Source: Membranipora membranacea
Lineage: Eukaryota > Bryozoa > Gymnolaemata > Cheilostomatida > Membraniporidae
DNA: 64,000 nt
Assembly: GCA_914767715.1 (NCBI GenBank)
Contig: OU612067.1
Location: forward strand, 24,152,162-24,216,161
Direction: 5' to 3'
Part shown: in pieces, positions 33,661 to 48,999 of the stretch
How positions within the stretch are numbered: the first letter of the stretch is position 1
Layout: every line of letters starts with the position of its first letter
Notes under the pieces: generated by a model
The model's database searches: none
What the model saw: the letters and a program-made list of their open reading frames with translations, nothing else
Told to the model about the DNA's origin: nothing
Program-made: the position numbers and the translations under genes

Positions 33661-36600
33661 TTGGTATTATTTTGAAAATTTCAAGTCAGCTTAGTTACCG
33701 CCCTATTAATCCGAGGATTCCAATATTCTGGATTTTGAATAAGGCCGATAAGAGCTTGAACTGGTTGGAGTTTGATAAAGATTCGAGAGAGTTTTAATTT
33801 TTGATGTTGCCGTATGGCATGTTTTATTTAGCAAAAGTGACCCTAATTAAAACGGACGCTGACGGAGAATGAAAAGCCGCATAGGCAAACGGTTTGCTGA
33901 TTCGAGATAAGCAGGAGTTGCTCCTCCTCATGAGGTGAGTTAGAAGCAAATCTATTTTTTGATCTGAGCGAAAAAAAAGCGTGATACCCACCCTTGGTAT
34001 TATTTTGAAAATTTCAAGTCAGCTTAATTACCGCCCTATTAATCCGAGGATTCAAATATTCTGGATTTTGAATAAGGCCGATAAGAGCTTGAACTGGTTG
34101 GAGTTTGATAAAGATTCGAGAGAGTTTTAATTTTTGATGTTGCCGTATGGCATGTTTTTTTTAGCAAAAGTGACCCTAATTAAAACGGACGTTGACGGAG
34201 AATGAAAAGCCGCCGAGGCAAACGGTTTGCTGATTCGAGATAAGCAGGAGTTGCTCCTCCTCATGAGGTGAGTTAGAAGCAAATCTATTTTTTGATCTGA
34301 GCGAAAAAAAAGCGTGATACCCACCCTTGGTATTATTTTGAAAATTTCAAGTCAGCTTAATTACCGCCCTATTAATCCGAGGATTCCAATATTCTGGATT
34401 TTTAATAAGGCCGATAAGAGCTTGAACTGGTTGGAGTTTGATAAAGATTCGAGAGAGTTTTAATTTTTGATGTTGCCGTATGGCATGTTTTTTTTTAGCA
34501 AAAGTGACCCTAATTAAAACGGCCGCTGACGGAGAATGAAAAGCCGCAGAGGCAAACGGTTTGCTGATTCGAGATAAGCAGGAGTTGCTCCTCCTCATGA
34601 GGTGAGTTAGAAGCAAATCTATTTTTTGATCTGAGCGAAAAAAAAGTGTGATACCCACCCTTGGTATTATTTTGAAAATTTCAAGTCAGCTTAATTACCG
34701 CCCTATTAATCCGAGGATTCCAATATTCTGGATTTTGAATAAGGCCGATAAGAGCTTGAACTGGTTGGAGTTTGATAAAGATTCGAGAGAGTTTTAATTT
34801 TTGATGTTGCCGTATGGCATGTTTTTTTTTAGCAAAAGTGACCCTAATTAAAACGGACGCTGACGGAGAATGAAAAGCCGCAGAGGCAAACGGTTTGCTG
34901 ATTCGAGATAAGCAGGAGTTGCTCCTCCTCATGAGGTGAGTTAGAAGCAAATCTATTTTTTGATCTGAGCGAAAAAAAAGCGTGATACCCACCCTTGGTA
35001 TTATTTTGAAAATTTCAAGTCAGCTTAATTACCGCCCTATTAATCCGAGGATTCCAATATTCTGGATTTTGAATAAGGCCGATAAGAGCTTGATCTGATT
35101 GGAGTTTGATAAAGATTCGAGAGAGTTTTAATTTTTGATGTTGCCGTATGGCATGTTTGTTTTTAGCAAAAGTTACCCTAATTAAAACGGACGCTGACGG
35201 AGAATGAAAAGCCGCAGAGGCAAACGGTTTGCTGATTCGAGATAAGCAGGAGTTGCTCCTCCTCATGAGGTGAGTTAGAAGCAAATCTATTTTTTGATCT
35301 GAGCGAAAAAAAAGCGTGATACCCACCCTTGGTATTATTTTGAAAATTTCAAGTCAGCTTAATTACCGCCCTATTAATCCGAGGATTCCAATATTCTGGA
35401 TTTTGAATAAGGCCGATAAGAGCTTGAACTGGTTGGAGTTTGATAAAGATTCGAGAGAGTTTTAATTTTTGATGTTGCCGTATGGCATGTTTTTTTTAGC
35501 AAAAGTGACCGTAATTAAAACGGACGCTGACGGAGAATGAAAAGCCGCAAAGGCAAACGGTTTGCTGATTCGAGATAAGCAGGAGTTGCTCCTCCTCATG
35601 AGGTGAGTTAGAAGCAAATCTATTTTTTGATCTGAGCGAAAAAAAAGCGTGATACCCACCCTTGGTATTATTTTGAAAATTTCAAGTCAGCTTAATTACC
35701 GCCCTATTAATCCGAGGATTCTTATATTCTGGATTTTGAATAGGGCCGATAAGAGCTTGAACTGGTTGGAGTTTGATAAAGATTCGAGAGAGTTTTAATT
35801 TTTGATGTTGCCGTATGGCATGTTTTTTTTTAGCAAAAGTGACCCTAATTAAAACGGACGCTGACGGAGAATGAAAAGCCGCAGAGGCAAACGGTTTGCT
35901 GATTCGAGATAAGCAGGAGTTGCTCCTCCTCATGAGATGAGTTAGAAGCAAATCTATTTTTTTGATCTGAGCGAAAAAAAAGCGTGATACCCACCCTTGG
36001 TATTATTTTGAAAGTTTCAAGTCAGCTTAATTACCGCCCTATTAATCCGAGGATTCCAATATTCTGGATTTTGAATAAGGCCGATAAGAGCTTGAACTGG
36101 TTGGAGTTTGATAAAGATTCGATAGAGTTTTAATTTTTGATGTTGCCGTATGGCATGTTTTTTTTTAGCAAAAGTGACCCTAATTAAAACGGACGCTGAC
36201 GGAGAATGAAAAGCCGCAGAGGCAAACGGTTTGCTGATTCGAGATAAGCAGGAGTTGCTCCTCCTCATGAGGTGAGTTAGAAGCAAATCTATTTTTTGAT
36301 CTAAGGGAAAAAAAAGCGTGATACCCACCCTTGGTATTATTTTGAAAATTTCAAGTCAGCTTAATTACCGCCCTATTAATCCGAGGATTCCAATATACTG
36401 GATTTTGAATAAGGCCGATAAGAGCTTGAACTGGTTGGAGTTTGATAAAGATTCGATAGAGTTTTAATTTTTGATGTTGCCGTATGGCATGTTTTTTTTT
36501 AGCAAAAGTGACCCTAATTAAAACGGACGCTGACGGAGAATGAAAAGCCGCAGAGGCAAACGGTTTGCTGATTCGAGATAAGCAGGAGTTGCTCCTCCTC

Positions 36601-39600
36601 ATGAGGTGAGTTAGAAGCAAATCTATTTTTTTGATCTGAGCGAAAAAAAAGTGTGATACCCACCCTTGGTATTATTTTGAAAATTTCAAGTCAGCTTAAT
36701 TACCGCCCTATTAATCCTAGGATTCCAATATTCTGGATTTTGAATAAGGCCGATAAGAGCTTGAACTGGTTGGAGTTTGATAAAGATTCGAGAGAGTTTT
36801 AATTTTTGATGTTGCCCTATGGCATGTTTTATTTTAGCAAAAGTGACCATAATTAAAACGGACGCTGACGGAGAATGAAAAGCCGCAGAGGCAAACGGTT
36901 TGCTGATTCGAGATAAGCAGGAGTTGCTCCTCCTCATGAGGTGAGTTAGAGGCAAATCTATTTTTTGATCTGAGCGAAAAAAAAGCGTGATACCCACCCT
37001 TGGTATTATTTTGAAAATTTCAAGTCAGCTTAATTACCGCCCTATTAATCCGAGGATTCCAATATTCTGGATTTTGAATAAGGCCGATAAGAGCTTGAAC
37101 TGGTTGGAGTTTGATAAAGATTCGAGAGAGTTTTAATTTTTGATGTTGCCGTATGGCATGTTTTTTTTTAGCAAAAGTGACCCTAATTAAAACGGCCGCT
37201 GACGGAGAATGAAAAGCCGCAGAGGCAAACGGTTTGCTGATTCGAGATAAGCAGGAGTTGCTCCTCCTCATGAGGTGAGTTAGAAGCAAATCTATTTTTT
37301 GATCTGAGCGAAAAAAAAGCGTGATACCCACCCTTGGTATTATTTTGAAAATTTCAAGTCAGCTTAATTACCGCCCTATTAATCCGAGGATTCCAATATT
37401 CTGGATTTTGAATAAGGCCGATAAGAGCTTGAACTGGTTGGAGTTTAATAAAGATTCGAGAGAGTTTTAATTTTTGATGTTGCCGTATGGCATGTTTTTT
37501 TTTAGCAAAAGTGACCCTAATTAAAACGGACGCTGACGGAGAATGAAAAGCCGCAGAGGCAAACGGTTTGCTGATTCGAGATAAGCAGGAGTTGCTCCTC
37601 CTCATGAGGTGAGTTAGAAGCAAATCTATTTTTTGATCTGAGCGAAAAAAAAGCGTGATACCCACCCTTGGTATTATTTTGAAAATTTCAAGTCAGCTTA
37701 ATTACCGCCCCATTAATCCTAGGATTCCAATATTCTGGATTCTGAATAAGGCCGATAAGAGCTTGATCTGGTTGGAGTTTGATAAAGATTCGAGAGAGTT
37801 TTAATTTTTGATGTTGCCGTATGGCATGTTTTATTTTAGCAAAAGTGACCCTAATTAAAACAGACGCTGACGGAGAATGAAAAACCGCAGAGGCAAACGG
37901 TTTGCTGATTCGAGATAAGCAGGAGTTGCTCCTCCTCATGAGGTGAGTTAGAAGCAAATCTATTTTTTGATCTGAGCGAAAAAAAAGTGTGATACCCACC
38001 CTTGGTATTATTTTGAAAATTTCAAGTCAGCTTAATTACCGCCCTATTAATCCGAGGATTCCAATATTCTGGATTTTGAATAAGGCCGATAAGAGCTTGA
38101 ACTGGTTGGAGTTTTATAAAGATTCGAGAGAGTTTTAATTTTTGATGTTGCCGTATGGCATGTTTTTTTTAGCAAAAGTGACCCTAATTAAGACGGACGC
38201 TGACGGAGAATGAAAAGCCGCAGAGGCAAACGGTTTGCTGATTCGAGATAAGCAGGAGTTGCTCCTCCTCATGAGGTGAGTTAGAAGCAAATCTATTTTT
38301 TGATCTGAGCGAAAAAAAAGCGTGATACCCACCCTTGGTATTATTTTGAAAATTTCAAGTCAGCTTAATTACCGCCCTATTAATCCGAGGATTCCAATAT
38401 TCTGGATTTTGAATAAGGCCGATAAGAGCTTGAACTGGTTGGAGTTTGATAAAGATTCGAGAGAGTTTTAATTTTTGATGTTGCCTTATGGCATGTTTTT
38501 TTTTAGCAAAAGTGACCCTAATTAAAACGGACGCTGACGGAGAATGAAAAGCCGCAGAGGCAAACGGTTTGCTGATTCGAGATAAGCAGGAGTTGCTCCT
38601 CCTCATGAGGTGAGTTAGAAGCAAATCTATTTTTTGATCCGAGCGAAAAAAAAGCGTGATACCCACCCTTGGTATTATTTTGAAAATTTCAAGTCAGCTT
38701 AATTACCGCCCTATTAATCCGAGGATTCAAATATTCTGGATTTTGAATAAGGCCGATAAGAGCTTGAACTGGTTGGAGTTTGATAAAGATTCGATAGAGT
38801 TTTAATTTTTGATGTTGCCGTATGGCATGTTTTTTTTTAGCAAAAGTGACCCTAATTAAAACGGACGCTGACGGAGAATGAAAAGCCGCAGAGGCAAACG
38901 GTTTGCTGATTCGAGATAAGCAGGAGTTGCTCCTCCTCATTAGGTGAGTTAGAAGCAAATCTATTTTTTTGATCTGAGCGAAAAAAAAGCGTGATACCCA
39001 CCCTTGGTATTATTTTGAAAATTTCAAGTCAGCTTAATTACCGCCCTATTAATCCGAGGATTCCAATATTCTGGATTCTGAATAAGGCCGATAAGAGCTT
39101 GAACTGGTTGGAGTTTTATAAAGATTCGAGAGAGTTTTAATTTTTGATGTTGCCGTATGGCATGTTTTTTTTTAGCAAAAGTGACCCTAATTAAAACGGA
39201 CGCTGACGGAGAATGAAAAGCCGCAGAGGCAAACGGTTTGCTGATTCGAGATAAGCAGGAGTTGCTCCTCCTCATGAGGTGAGTTAGAAGCAAATCTATT
39301 TTTTGATCTGAGCGAAAAAAAAGCGTGATACCCACCCTTGGTATTATTTTGAAAATTTCAAGTCAGCTTAATTACCGCCCTATTAATCCGAGGATTCCAA
39401 TATTCTGGATTTTGAATAAGGCCGATAAGAGCTTGAACTGGTTGGAGTTTGATAAAGATTCGAGAGAGTTTTAATTTTTGATGTTGCCGTATGGCATGTT
39501 TTTTTTTAGCAAAAGTGACCCTAATTAAAACGGACGCTGACGGAGAATGAAAAGCCGCAGAGGCAAACGGTTTGCTGATTCGAGATAAGCAGGAGTTGCT

Positions 39601-42600
39601 CCTCCTCATGAGGTGAGTTAGAAGCAAATCTATTTTTTGATCTGAGCGAAAAAAAAGCGTGATACCCACCCTTGGTATTATTTTAAAAATTTCAAGTCAG
39701 CTTAATTACCGCCCTATTAATCCGAGGATTCCTATATTCTGGAGTTTGAATGAGGCCGATAAGAGCTTGAAAGGTTGGAGTTTGATAAAGATTCGAGAGA
39801 GTTTTAATTTTTGATGTTGCCGTATGGCATGTTTTTTTTAGCAAAAGTGACCCTAATTAAAACGGACGCTGACGGAGAATGAAAAGCCGCAGAGGCAAAC
39901 GGTGTGCTGATTCGAGATAAGCAGGAGTTGCTCCTCCTCATGAGGTGAGTTAGAAGCAAATCTATATTTTGATCTGAGCGAAAAAAAGCGTGATACCCAC
40001 CCTTGGTATTATTTTGAAAATTTCAAGTCAGCTTAATTACCGCCCTATTAATCCGAGGATTCCAATATTCTGGATTCTGAATAAGGCCGATAAGAGCTTG
40101 AACTGGTTGGAGTTTGATAAAGATTCGAGAGAGTTTTAATTTTTGATGTTGCCGTATGGCATGTTTTTTTTTAGCAAAAGTGACCCTAATTAAAACGGAC
40201 GCTGACGGAGAATGAAAAGCCGCAGAGGCAAACGGTTTGCTGATTCGGGATAAGCAGGAGTTGCTCCTCCTCATGAGGTGAGTTAGAAGCAAATCTATTT
40301 TTTTATCTGAGCGAAAAAAAAGCGTGATACCCACCCTTGGTATTGTTTTGAAAATTTCAAGTCAGCTTAATTACCGCCCTATTAATCCGAGGATTCCAAT
40401 ATTCTGGATTTTGAATAAGGCCGATAAGAGCTTGAACTGGTTGGAGTTTGATAAAGATTCGAGAGAGTTTTAATTTTTGATGTTGCCGTATGGCATGTTT
40501 TTTTTTAGCAATAGTGACCCTAATTAAAACGGACGCTGACGGAGAATGAAAATCCGCAGAGGCAAACGGTTCGCTGATTCGAGATAAGCAGGAGTTGCTC
40601 CTCCTCATGAGGTGAGTTAGAAGCAAATCTATTTTTTGATCTGAGCGAAAAAAAAGCGTGATACCCACCCTTGGTATTATTTTGAAAATTTCAAGTCAGC
40701 TTAATTACCGCCCTATTAATCCTAGGATTCCAATATTCTGGATTTTGAAAAAGGCCGATAAGAGCTTGAACTGGTTGGAGTTTGATAAAGATTCGAGAGA
40801 GTTTTAATTTTTGATGTTGCCGTATGGCATGTTTTTTTTTAGCAAAAGTGACCCTAATTAAAACGGACGCTGACGGAGAATGAAAAGCCGCAGAGGCAAA
40901 CGGTTTGCTGATTCGAGATAAGCAGGAGTTGCTCCTCCTCATGAGGTGAGTTAGAAGCAAATCTATTTTTTGATCTGAGCGAAAAAAAAAGCGTGATACC
41001 CACCCTTGGTATTATTTTGAAAATTTCAAGTCAGCTTAATTACCGCCCTATTAATCCGAGGATTCCAATATTCTGGATTTTGAATAAGGCCGATAAGAGC
41101 TTGAACTGGTTGGAGTTTGATAAAGATTCGATAGAGTTTTAATTTTTGATGTTGCCGTATGGCATGTTTTTTTTTAGCAAAAGTGACCCTAATTAAAACG
41201 GACGCTGACGGAGAATGAAAAGCCGCAGAGGCATACGGTTTGCTGATTCGAGATAAGCAGGAGTTGCTCCTCCTCATGAGGTGAGTTAGAGGCAAATCTA
41301 TTTTTTGATCTGAGCGAAAAAAAAGCGTGATACCCACCCTTGGTATTATTTTGAAAATTTCAAGTCAGCTTAATTACCGCCCTATTAATCCGAGGATTCC
41401 AATATTCTTGATTTTGAATAAGGCCGATAAGAGCTTGAACTGGTTGGAGTTTGATAAAGATTCGAGAGAGTTTTAATTTTTGATGTTGTCGTATGGCATG
41501 TTTTATTTTAGCAAAAGTGACCCTATTTAAAACGGACGCTGACGGAGAATGAAAAGCCGCAGAGGCATACGGTTTGCTGATTCGAGATAAGCAGGAGTTG
41601 CTCCTCCTCATGAGGTGAGTTAGAGGCAAATCTATTTTTTGATCTGAGCGAAAAAAAAGCGTGATACCACCCTTGGTATTATTTTGAAAATTTCAAGTCA
41701 GCTTAATTACCGCCCTATTAATCCGAGGATTCCAATATTCTGGATTCTGAATAAGGCCGATGAGAGCTTGAACTGGTTGGAGTTTGATAAAGATTCGAGA
41801 GAGTTTTAATTTTTGATGTTGCCGTATGGCATGTTTTATTTAGCAAAAGTGACCCTAATTAAAACGGACGCTGACGGAGAATGAAAAGCCGCAGAGGCAA
41901 ACGGTTTGCTGATTCGAGATAAGCAGGAGTTGCTCCTCCTCATGAGGTGAGTTAGAAGCAAATCTAATTTTTGATCTGAGCGAAAAAAAAGCGTGATACC
42001 CACCCTTGGTATTATTTTGAAAATTTCAAGTCAGCTTAATTACCGCCCTATTAATCCGAGGATTAAAATATTCTGGATTTTGAATAAGGCAGATAAGAGC
42101 TTGAACTGGTTGGAGTTTGATAAAGATTCGAGAGAGTTTTAATTTTTGATGTTGCCGTATGGCATGTTTTTTTTAGCAAAAGTGACCCTAATTAAAACGG
42201 ACGCTGACGGAGAATGAAAAGCCGCCGAGGCAAACGGTTTGCTGATTCGAGATAAGCAGGAGTTGCTCCTCCTCATGAGGTGAGTTAGAAGCAAATCTAT
42301 TTTTTGATCTGAGCGAAAAAAAAGCGTGATACCAACCCTTGGTATTGTTTTGAAAATTTCAAGTCAGCTTAATTACCGCCCTATTATTCCGAGGATTCCA
42401 ATATTCTGGATTTTTAATAAGGCAGATAAGAGCTTGAACTGGTTGGAGTTTGATAAAGATTCGAGAGAGTTTTAATTTTTGATGTTGCCGTATGGCATGT
42501 TTTTTTTTAGCAAAAGTGACCCTAATTAAAACGGACGCTGACGGAGAATGAAAAGCCGCAGAGGCAAACGGTTCGCTGATTCGAGATAAGCAGGAGTTGC

Positions 42601-43360
42601 TCCTCCTCATGAGGTGAGTTAGAAGCAAATCTATTTTTTGATCTGAGCGAAAAAAAAGCGTGATACCCACCCTTGGTATTATTTTGAACATTTCAAGTCA
42701 GCTTAATTACCGCCCTATCAATCCTAGGATTCCAATATTCTGGATTTTGAAAAAGGCCGATAAGAGCTTGAACTGGTTGGAGTTTGATAAAGATTCGAGA
42801 GAGTTTTAATTTTTGATGTTGCTGTATGGCATGTTTTTTTTTAGCAAAAGTGACCCTAATTAAAACGGACGCTGACGGAGAATGAAAAGCCGCAGAGGCA
42901 AACGCTTTGCTGATTCGAGATAAGCAGGAGTTGCTCCTCCTCATGAGGTGAGTTAGAAGCAAATCTATTTTTTGATCTGAGCGAAAAAAAAGCGTGATAC
43001 CCACCCTTGGTATTATTTTGAAAGTTTCAAGTCAGCTTAATTACCGCCCTATTAATCCGAGGATTCCAATATTCTGGATTTTGAATAAGGCCGATAAGAG
43101 CTTGAACTGGTTGGAGTTTGATAAAGATTCGATAGAGTTTTAATTTTTGATGTTGCCGTATGGTATGTTTTTTTTTAGCAAAAGTGACCCTAATTAAAAC
43201 GGACGCTGACGGAGAATGAAAAGCCGCAGAGGCAAACGGTTTGCTGATTCGAGATAAGCAGGTGTTGCTCCTCCTCATGAGGTGAGTTAGAAGCAAATCT
43301 ATTTTTTTGATCTGAGCGAAAAAAAAGCGTGATACCCACCCTTGGTATTATTTTGAAAAT
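33660..43360 (+). repeat. Ordinary full-length monomers without a strong HOR
   Basis: These are about 29 consecutive monomers of 333-335 bp with scattered private changes. Notable units are 39690-40020, with a 3-bp loss (GCTTGAAAGGTTGG) and a GGTGTGCTG change, and about 41667, with a 1-bp loss (GATACCACCC). The block at about 36000-37700 (CTAAGGGAAA, then CCCTATGGCATG with GACCATAATT) recurs about 7343 bp (22 monomers) later, near 43650-44170. There are no non-satellite inserts. Confidence 0.75.
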
Positions 43361-46300
43361 TTCAAGTCAGCTTAATTACCGCCCTATTAATCCTAGGATT
43401 CCAATATTCTGGATTTTGAATAAGGCCGATAAGAGCTTGAACTGGTTGGAGTTTGATAAAGATTCGATAGAGTTTTAATTTTTGATGTTGCCGTATGGCA
43501 TGTTTTTTTTTAGCAAAAGTGACCCTTATTAAAACGGACGCTGACGGAGAATGTAAAGCCGCAGAGGCAAACGGTTTGCTGATTCGAGATAAGCAGAAGT
43601 TGCTCCTCCTCATGAGGTGAGTTAGAAGCAAATCTATTTTTTTATCTAAGGGAAAAAAAAGCGTGATACCCACCCTTGGTATTATTTTGAAAATTTCAAG
43701 TCAGCTTAATTACCGCCCTATTAATCCGAGGATTCCAATATACTGGATTTTGAATAAGGCCGATAAGAGCTTGAACTGGTTGGAGTTTGATAAAGATTCG
43801 ATAGAGTTTTAATTTTTGATGTTGCCGTATGGCATGTTTTTTTTTAGCAAAAGTGACCCTAATTAAAACGGACGCTGACGGAGAATGAAAAGCCGCAGAG
43901 GCAAACGGTTTGCTGATTCGAGATAAGCAGGAGTTGCTCCTCCTCATGAGGTGAGTTAGAAGCAAATCTATTTTTTTGATCTGAGCGAAAAAAAGCGTGA
44001 TACCCACCCTTTGTATTATTTTGAAAATTTCAAGTCAGCTTAATTACCGCCCTATTAATCCTAGGATTCCAATATTCTGGATTTTGAATAAGGCCAATAA
44101 GAGCTTGAACTGGTTGGAGTTTGATAAAGATTCGAGAGAGTTTTAATTTTTGATGTTGCCCTATGGCATGTTTTATTTTAGCAAAAGTGACCATAATTAA
44201 AACGGACGCTGACGGAGAATGAAAAGCCGCAGAGGCAAACGGTTTGCTGATTCGAGATAAGCAGGAGTTGCTCCTCCTCATGAGGTGAGTTAGAAGCAAA
44301 TCTATTTTTTGATCTATGCGAAAAAAAAGCGTGATACCCACCCTTGGTATTATTTTGAAAATTTCAAGTCAGCTTAATTACCGCCCTATTAATCCGAGGA
44401 TTCCAATATTCTGGATTTTGAATAAGGCCGATAAGAGCTTGAACTGGTTGGAGTTTGATAAAGATTCGAGAGAGTTTTAATTTTTGATGTTGCCGTATGG
44501 CATGTTTTTTTTTAGCAAAAGTGACCCTAATTAAAACGGCCGCTGACGGAGAATGAAAAGCCGCAGAGGCAAACGGTTTGCTGATTCGAGATAAGCAGGA
44601 GTTGCTCCTCCTCATGAGGTGAGTTAGAAGCAAATATATTTTTTGATCTGAGCGAAAAAAAAGCGTGATACCCACCCTTGGTATTATTTTGAAAATTTCA
44701 AGTCAGCTTAATTACCGCCCTATTAATCCGAGGATTCCAATATTCTGGATTTTGAATACGGCCGATAAGAGCTTGATCTGGTTGGAGTTTGATTAAGATT
44801 CGAGAGAGTTTTAATTTTTGATGTTGCCGTATGGCATGTTTGTTTTTAGCAAAAGTTACCCTAATTAAAACGGACGCTGACGGAGAATGAAAAGCCGCAG
44901 AGGCAAACGGTTTGCTGATTCGAGATAAGCAGGAGTTGCTCCTCCTCATGAGGTGAGTTAGAAGCAAATCTATTTTTTGATCTGAGCGAAAAAAAAGCGT
45001 GATACCCACCCTTGGTATTATTTTGAAAATTTCAAGTCAGCTTAATTACCGCCCTATTAATCCGAGGATTCCAATATTCTGGATTTTGAATAAGGCCGAT
45101 AAGAGCTTGAACTGGTTGGAGTTTGAAAAAGATTCGAGAGAGTTTTAATTTTTGATGTTGCCGTATGGCATGTTTTTTTTAGCAAAAGTGACCCTAATTA
45201 AAACGGACGCTGACGGAGAATGAAAAGCCGCAGAGGCAAACGGTTTGCTGATTCGAGATAAGCAGGAGTTGCTCCTCCTCATGAGGTGAGTTAGAAGCAA
45301 ATCTATTTTTTGATCTGAGCGAAAAAAAAGTGTGATACCCACCCTTGGTATTATTTTGAAAATTTCAAGTCAGCTTAATTACCGCCCTATTAATCCGAGG
45401 ATTCTTATATTCTGGATTTTGAATAGGGCCGATAAGAGCTTGAACTGGTTGGAGTTTGATAAAGATTCGAGAGAGTTTTAATATTTGATGTTGCCGTATG
45501 GCATGTTTTTTTTTAGCAAAAGTGACCCTAATTAAAACGGACGCTGACAGAGAATGAAAAGCCGCAGAGGCAAACGGTTTGCTGATTCGAGATAAGCAGG
45601 AGTTGCTCCTCCTCATGAGATGAGTTAGAAGCAAATCTATTTTTTTGATCTGAGCGAAAAAAAAGCGTGATACCCACCCTTGGTATTATTTTGAAAGTTT
45701 CAAATCAGCTTAATTACCGCCCTATTAATCCGAGGATTCCAATATTCTGGATTTTGAATAAGGCCGATAAGAGCTTGAACTGGTTGGAGTTTGATAAAGA
45801 TTCGATAGAGTTTTAATTTTTGATGTTGCCGTATGGCATGTTTTTTTTTAGCAAAAGTGACCCTTATTAAAACGGACGCTGACGGAGAATGTAAAGCCGC
45901 AGAGGCAAACGGTTTGCTGATTCGAGATAAGCAGAAGTTGCTCCTCCTCATGAGGTGAGTTAGAAGCAAATCTATTTTTTTATCTAAGGGAAAAAAAAGC
46001 GTGATACCCACCCTTGGTATTATTTTGAAAATTTCAAGTCAGCTTAATTACCGCCCTATTAATCCGAGGATTCCAATATACTGGATTTTGAATAAGGCCG
46101 ATAAGAGCTTGAACTGGTTGGAGTTTGATAAAGATTCGATAGAGTTTTAATTTTTGATGTTGCCGTATGGCATGTTTTTTTTTAGCAAAAGTGACCCTAA
46201 TTAAAACGGACGCTGACGGAGAATGAAAAGCCGCAGAGGCAAACGGTTTGCTGATTCGAGATAAGCAGGAGTTGCTCCTCCTCATGAGGTGAGTTAGAAG

Positions 46301-47700
46301 CAAATCTATTTTTTTGATCTGAGCGAAAAAAAAGCGTGATACCCACCCTTTGTATTATTTTGAAGATTTCAAGTCAGCTTAATTACCGCCCTATTAATCC
46401 TAGGATTCCAATATTCTGGATTTTGAATAAGGCCAATAAGAGCTTGAACTGGTTGGAGTTTGATAAAGATTCGAGAGAGTTTTAATTTTTGATGTTGCCC
46501 TATGGCATGTTTTATTTTAGCAAAAGTGACCATAATTAAAACGGACGCTGACGGAGAATGAAAAGCCGCAGAGGCAAACGGTTTGCTGATTCGAGATAAG
46601 CAGGAGTTGCTCCTCCTCATGAGGTGAGTTAGAAGCAAATCTATTTTTTGATCTATGCGAAAAAAAAGCGTGATACCCACCCTTGGTATTATTTTGAAAA
46701 TTTCAAGTCAGCTTAATTACCGCCCTATTAATCCGAGGATTCCAATATTCTGGATTTTGAATAAGGCCGATAAGAGCTTGAACTGGTTGGAGTTTGATAA
46801 AGATTCGAGAGAGTTTTAATTTTTGATGTTGCCGTATGGCATGTTTTTTTTTAGCAAAAGTGACCCTAATTAAAACGGCCGCTGACGGAGAATGAAAAGC
46901 CGCAGAGGCAAACGGTTTGCTGATTCGAGATAAGCAGGAGTTGCTCCTCCTCATGAGGTGAGTTAGAAGCAAATATATTTTTTGATCTGAGCGAAAAAAA
47001 AGCGTGATACCCACCCTTGGTATTATTTTGAAAATTTCAAGTCAGCTTAATTACCGCCCTATTAATCCGAGGATTCCAATATTCTGGATTTTGAATACGG
47101 CCGATAAGAGCTTGATCTGGTTGGAGTTTGATTAAGATTCGAGAGAGTTTTAATTTTTGATGTTGCCGTATGGCATGTTTGTTTTTAGCAAAAGTTACCC
47201 TAATTAAAACGGACGCTGACGGAGAATGAAAAGCCGCAGAGGCAAACGGTTTGCTGATTCGAGATAAGCAGGAGTTGCTCCTCCTCATGAGGTGAGTTAG
47301 AAGCAAATCTATTTTTTGATCTGAGCGAAAAAAAAGCGTGATACCCACCCTTGGTATTATTTTGAAAATTTCAAGTCAGCTTAATTACCGCCCTATTAAT
47401 CCGAGGATTCTTATATTCTGGATTTTGAATAGGGCCGATAAGAGCTTGAACTGGTTGGAGTTTGATAAAGATTCGAGAGAGTTTTAATTTTTGATGTTGC
47501 CGTATGGCATGTTTTTTTTTAGCAAAAGTGACCCTAATTAAAACGGACGCTGACAGAGAATGAAAAGCCGCAGAGGCAAACGGTTTGCTGATTCGAGATA
47601 AGCAGGAGTTGCTCCTCCTCATGAGATGAGTTAGAAGCAAATCTATTCTTTTGATCTGAGCGAAAAAAAAGCGTGATACCCACCCTTGGTATTATTTTGA
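43360..47700 (+). repeat. Tandem seven-monomer duplication (about 2338 bp)
   Basis: Rare marks occur in pairs about 2338 bp apart: GAATGTAAAGCCGC (about 43550 and 45889), TCTAAGGGAAAA (43646 and 45984), GGCCAATAAGAGC (44093 and 46432), GATCTATGCGAAA (44312 and 46651), GCAAATATATTTT (44630 and 46969) and GGAGTTTGATTAAG (about 44785 and 47124). After this run the second copy lacks one monomer. Near identity of the two copies points to a recent event. Confidence 0.88.
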
Positions 47701-48999
47701 AAGTTTCAAGTCAGCTTAATTACCGCCCTATTAATCCGAGGATTCCAATATTCTGGATTTTGAATAAGGCCGATAAGAGCTTGAACTGGTTGGAGTTTGA
47801 TAAAGATTCGATAGAGTTTTAATTTTTGATGTTGCCGTATGGCATGTTTTTTTTTAGCAAAAGTGACCCTAATTAAAACGGACGCTGACGGAGAATGAAA
47901 AGCCGCAGAGGCAAACGGTTTGCTGATTCGAGATAAGCAGGAGTTGCTCCTCCTCATGAGGTGAGTTAGAAGCAAATCTATTTTTTTGATCTGAGCGAAA
48001 AAAAAGCGTGATACCCACCCTTGGTATTATTTTGAAAATTTCAAGTCAGCTTAATTACCGCCCTATTAATCCTAGGATTCCAATATTCTGGATTTTGAAT
48101 AAGGCCGATAAGAGCTTGAACTGGTTGGAGTTTGATAAAGATTCGATAGAGTTTTAATTTTTGATGTTGCCGTATGGCATGTTTTTTTTTAGCAAAAGTG
48201 ACCCTTATTAAAACGGACGCTGACGGAGAATGAAAAGCCGCAGAGGCAAACGGTTTGCTGATTCGAGATAAGCAGGAGTTGCTCCTCCTCATGAGGTGAG
48301 TTAGAAGCAAATCTATTTTTTGATCTGAGCGAAAAAAAAGCGTGATACCCACCCTTGGTATTATTTTGAAAATTTCAAGTCAGCTTAATTACCGCCCTAT
48401 TAATCCGAGGATTCCAATATACTGGATTTTGAATAAGGCCGATAAGAGCTTGAACTGGTTGGAGTTTGATAAAGATTCGATAGAGTTTTAATTTTTGATG
48501 TTGCCGTATGGCATGTTTTTTTTTAGCAAAAGTGACCCTTATTAAAACGGACGCTGACGGAGAATGAAAAGCCGCAGAGGCAAACGGTTTGCTGATTCGA
48601 GATAAGCAGGAGTTGCTCCTCCTCATGAGGTGAGTTAGAAGCAAATCTATTTTTTGATCTGAGCGAAAAAAAAGCGTGATACCCACCCTTGGTATTATTT
48701 TGAAAATTTCAAGTCAGCTTAATTACCGCCCTATTAATCCGAGGATTCCAATATACTGGATTTTGAATGAGGCCGATAAGAGCTTGAACTGGTTGGAGTT
48801 TGATAAAGATTCGATAGAGTTTTAATTTTTGATGTTGCCGTATGGCATGTTTTTTTTTAGCAAAAGTGACCCTAATTAAAACGGACGCTGACGGAGAATG
48901 AAAAGCCGCAGAGGCAAACGGTTTGCTGATTCGAGATAAGCAGGAGTTGCTCCTCCTCATGAGGTGAGTTAGAAGCAAATCTATTTTTTGATCTGAGCG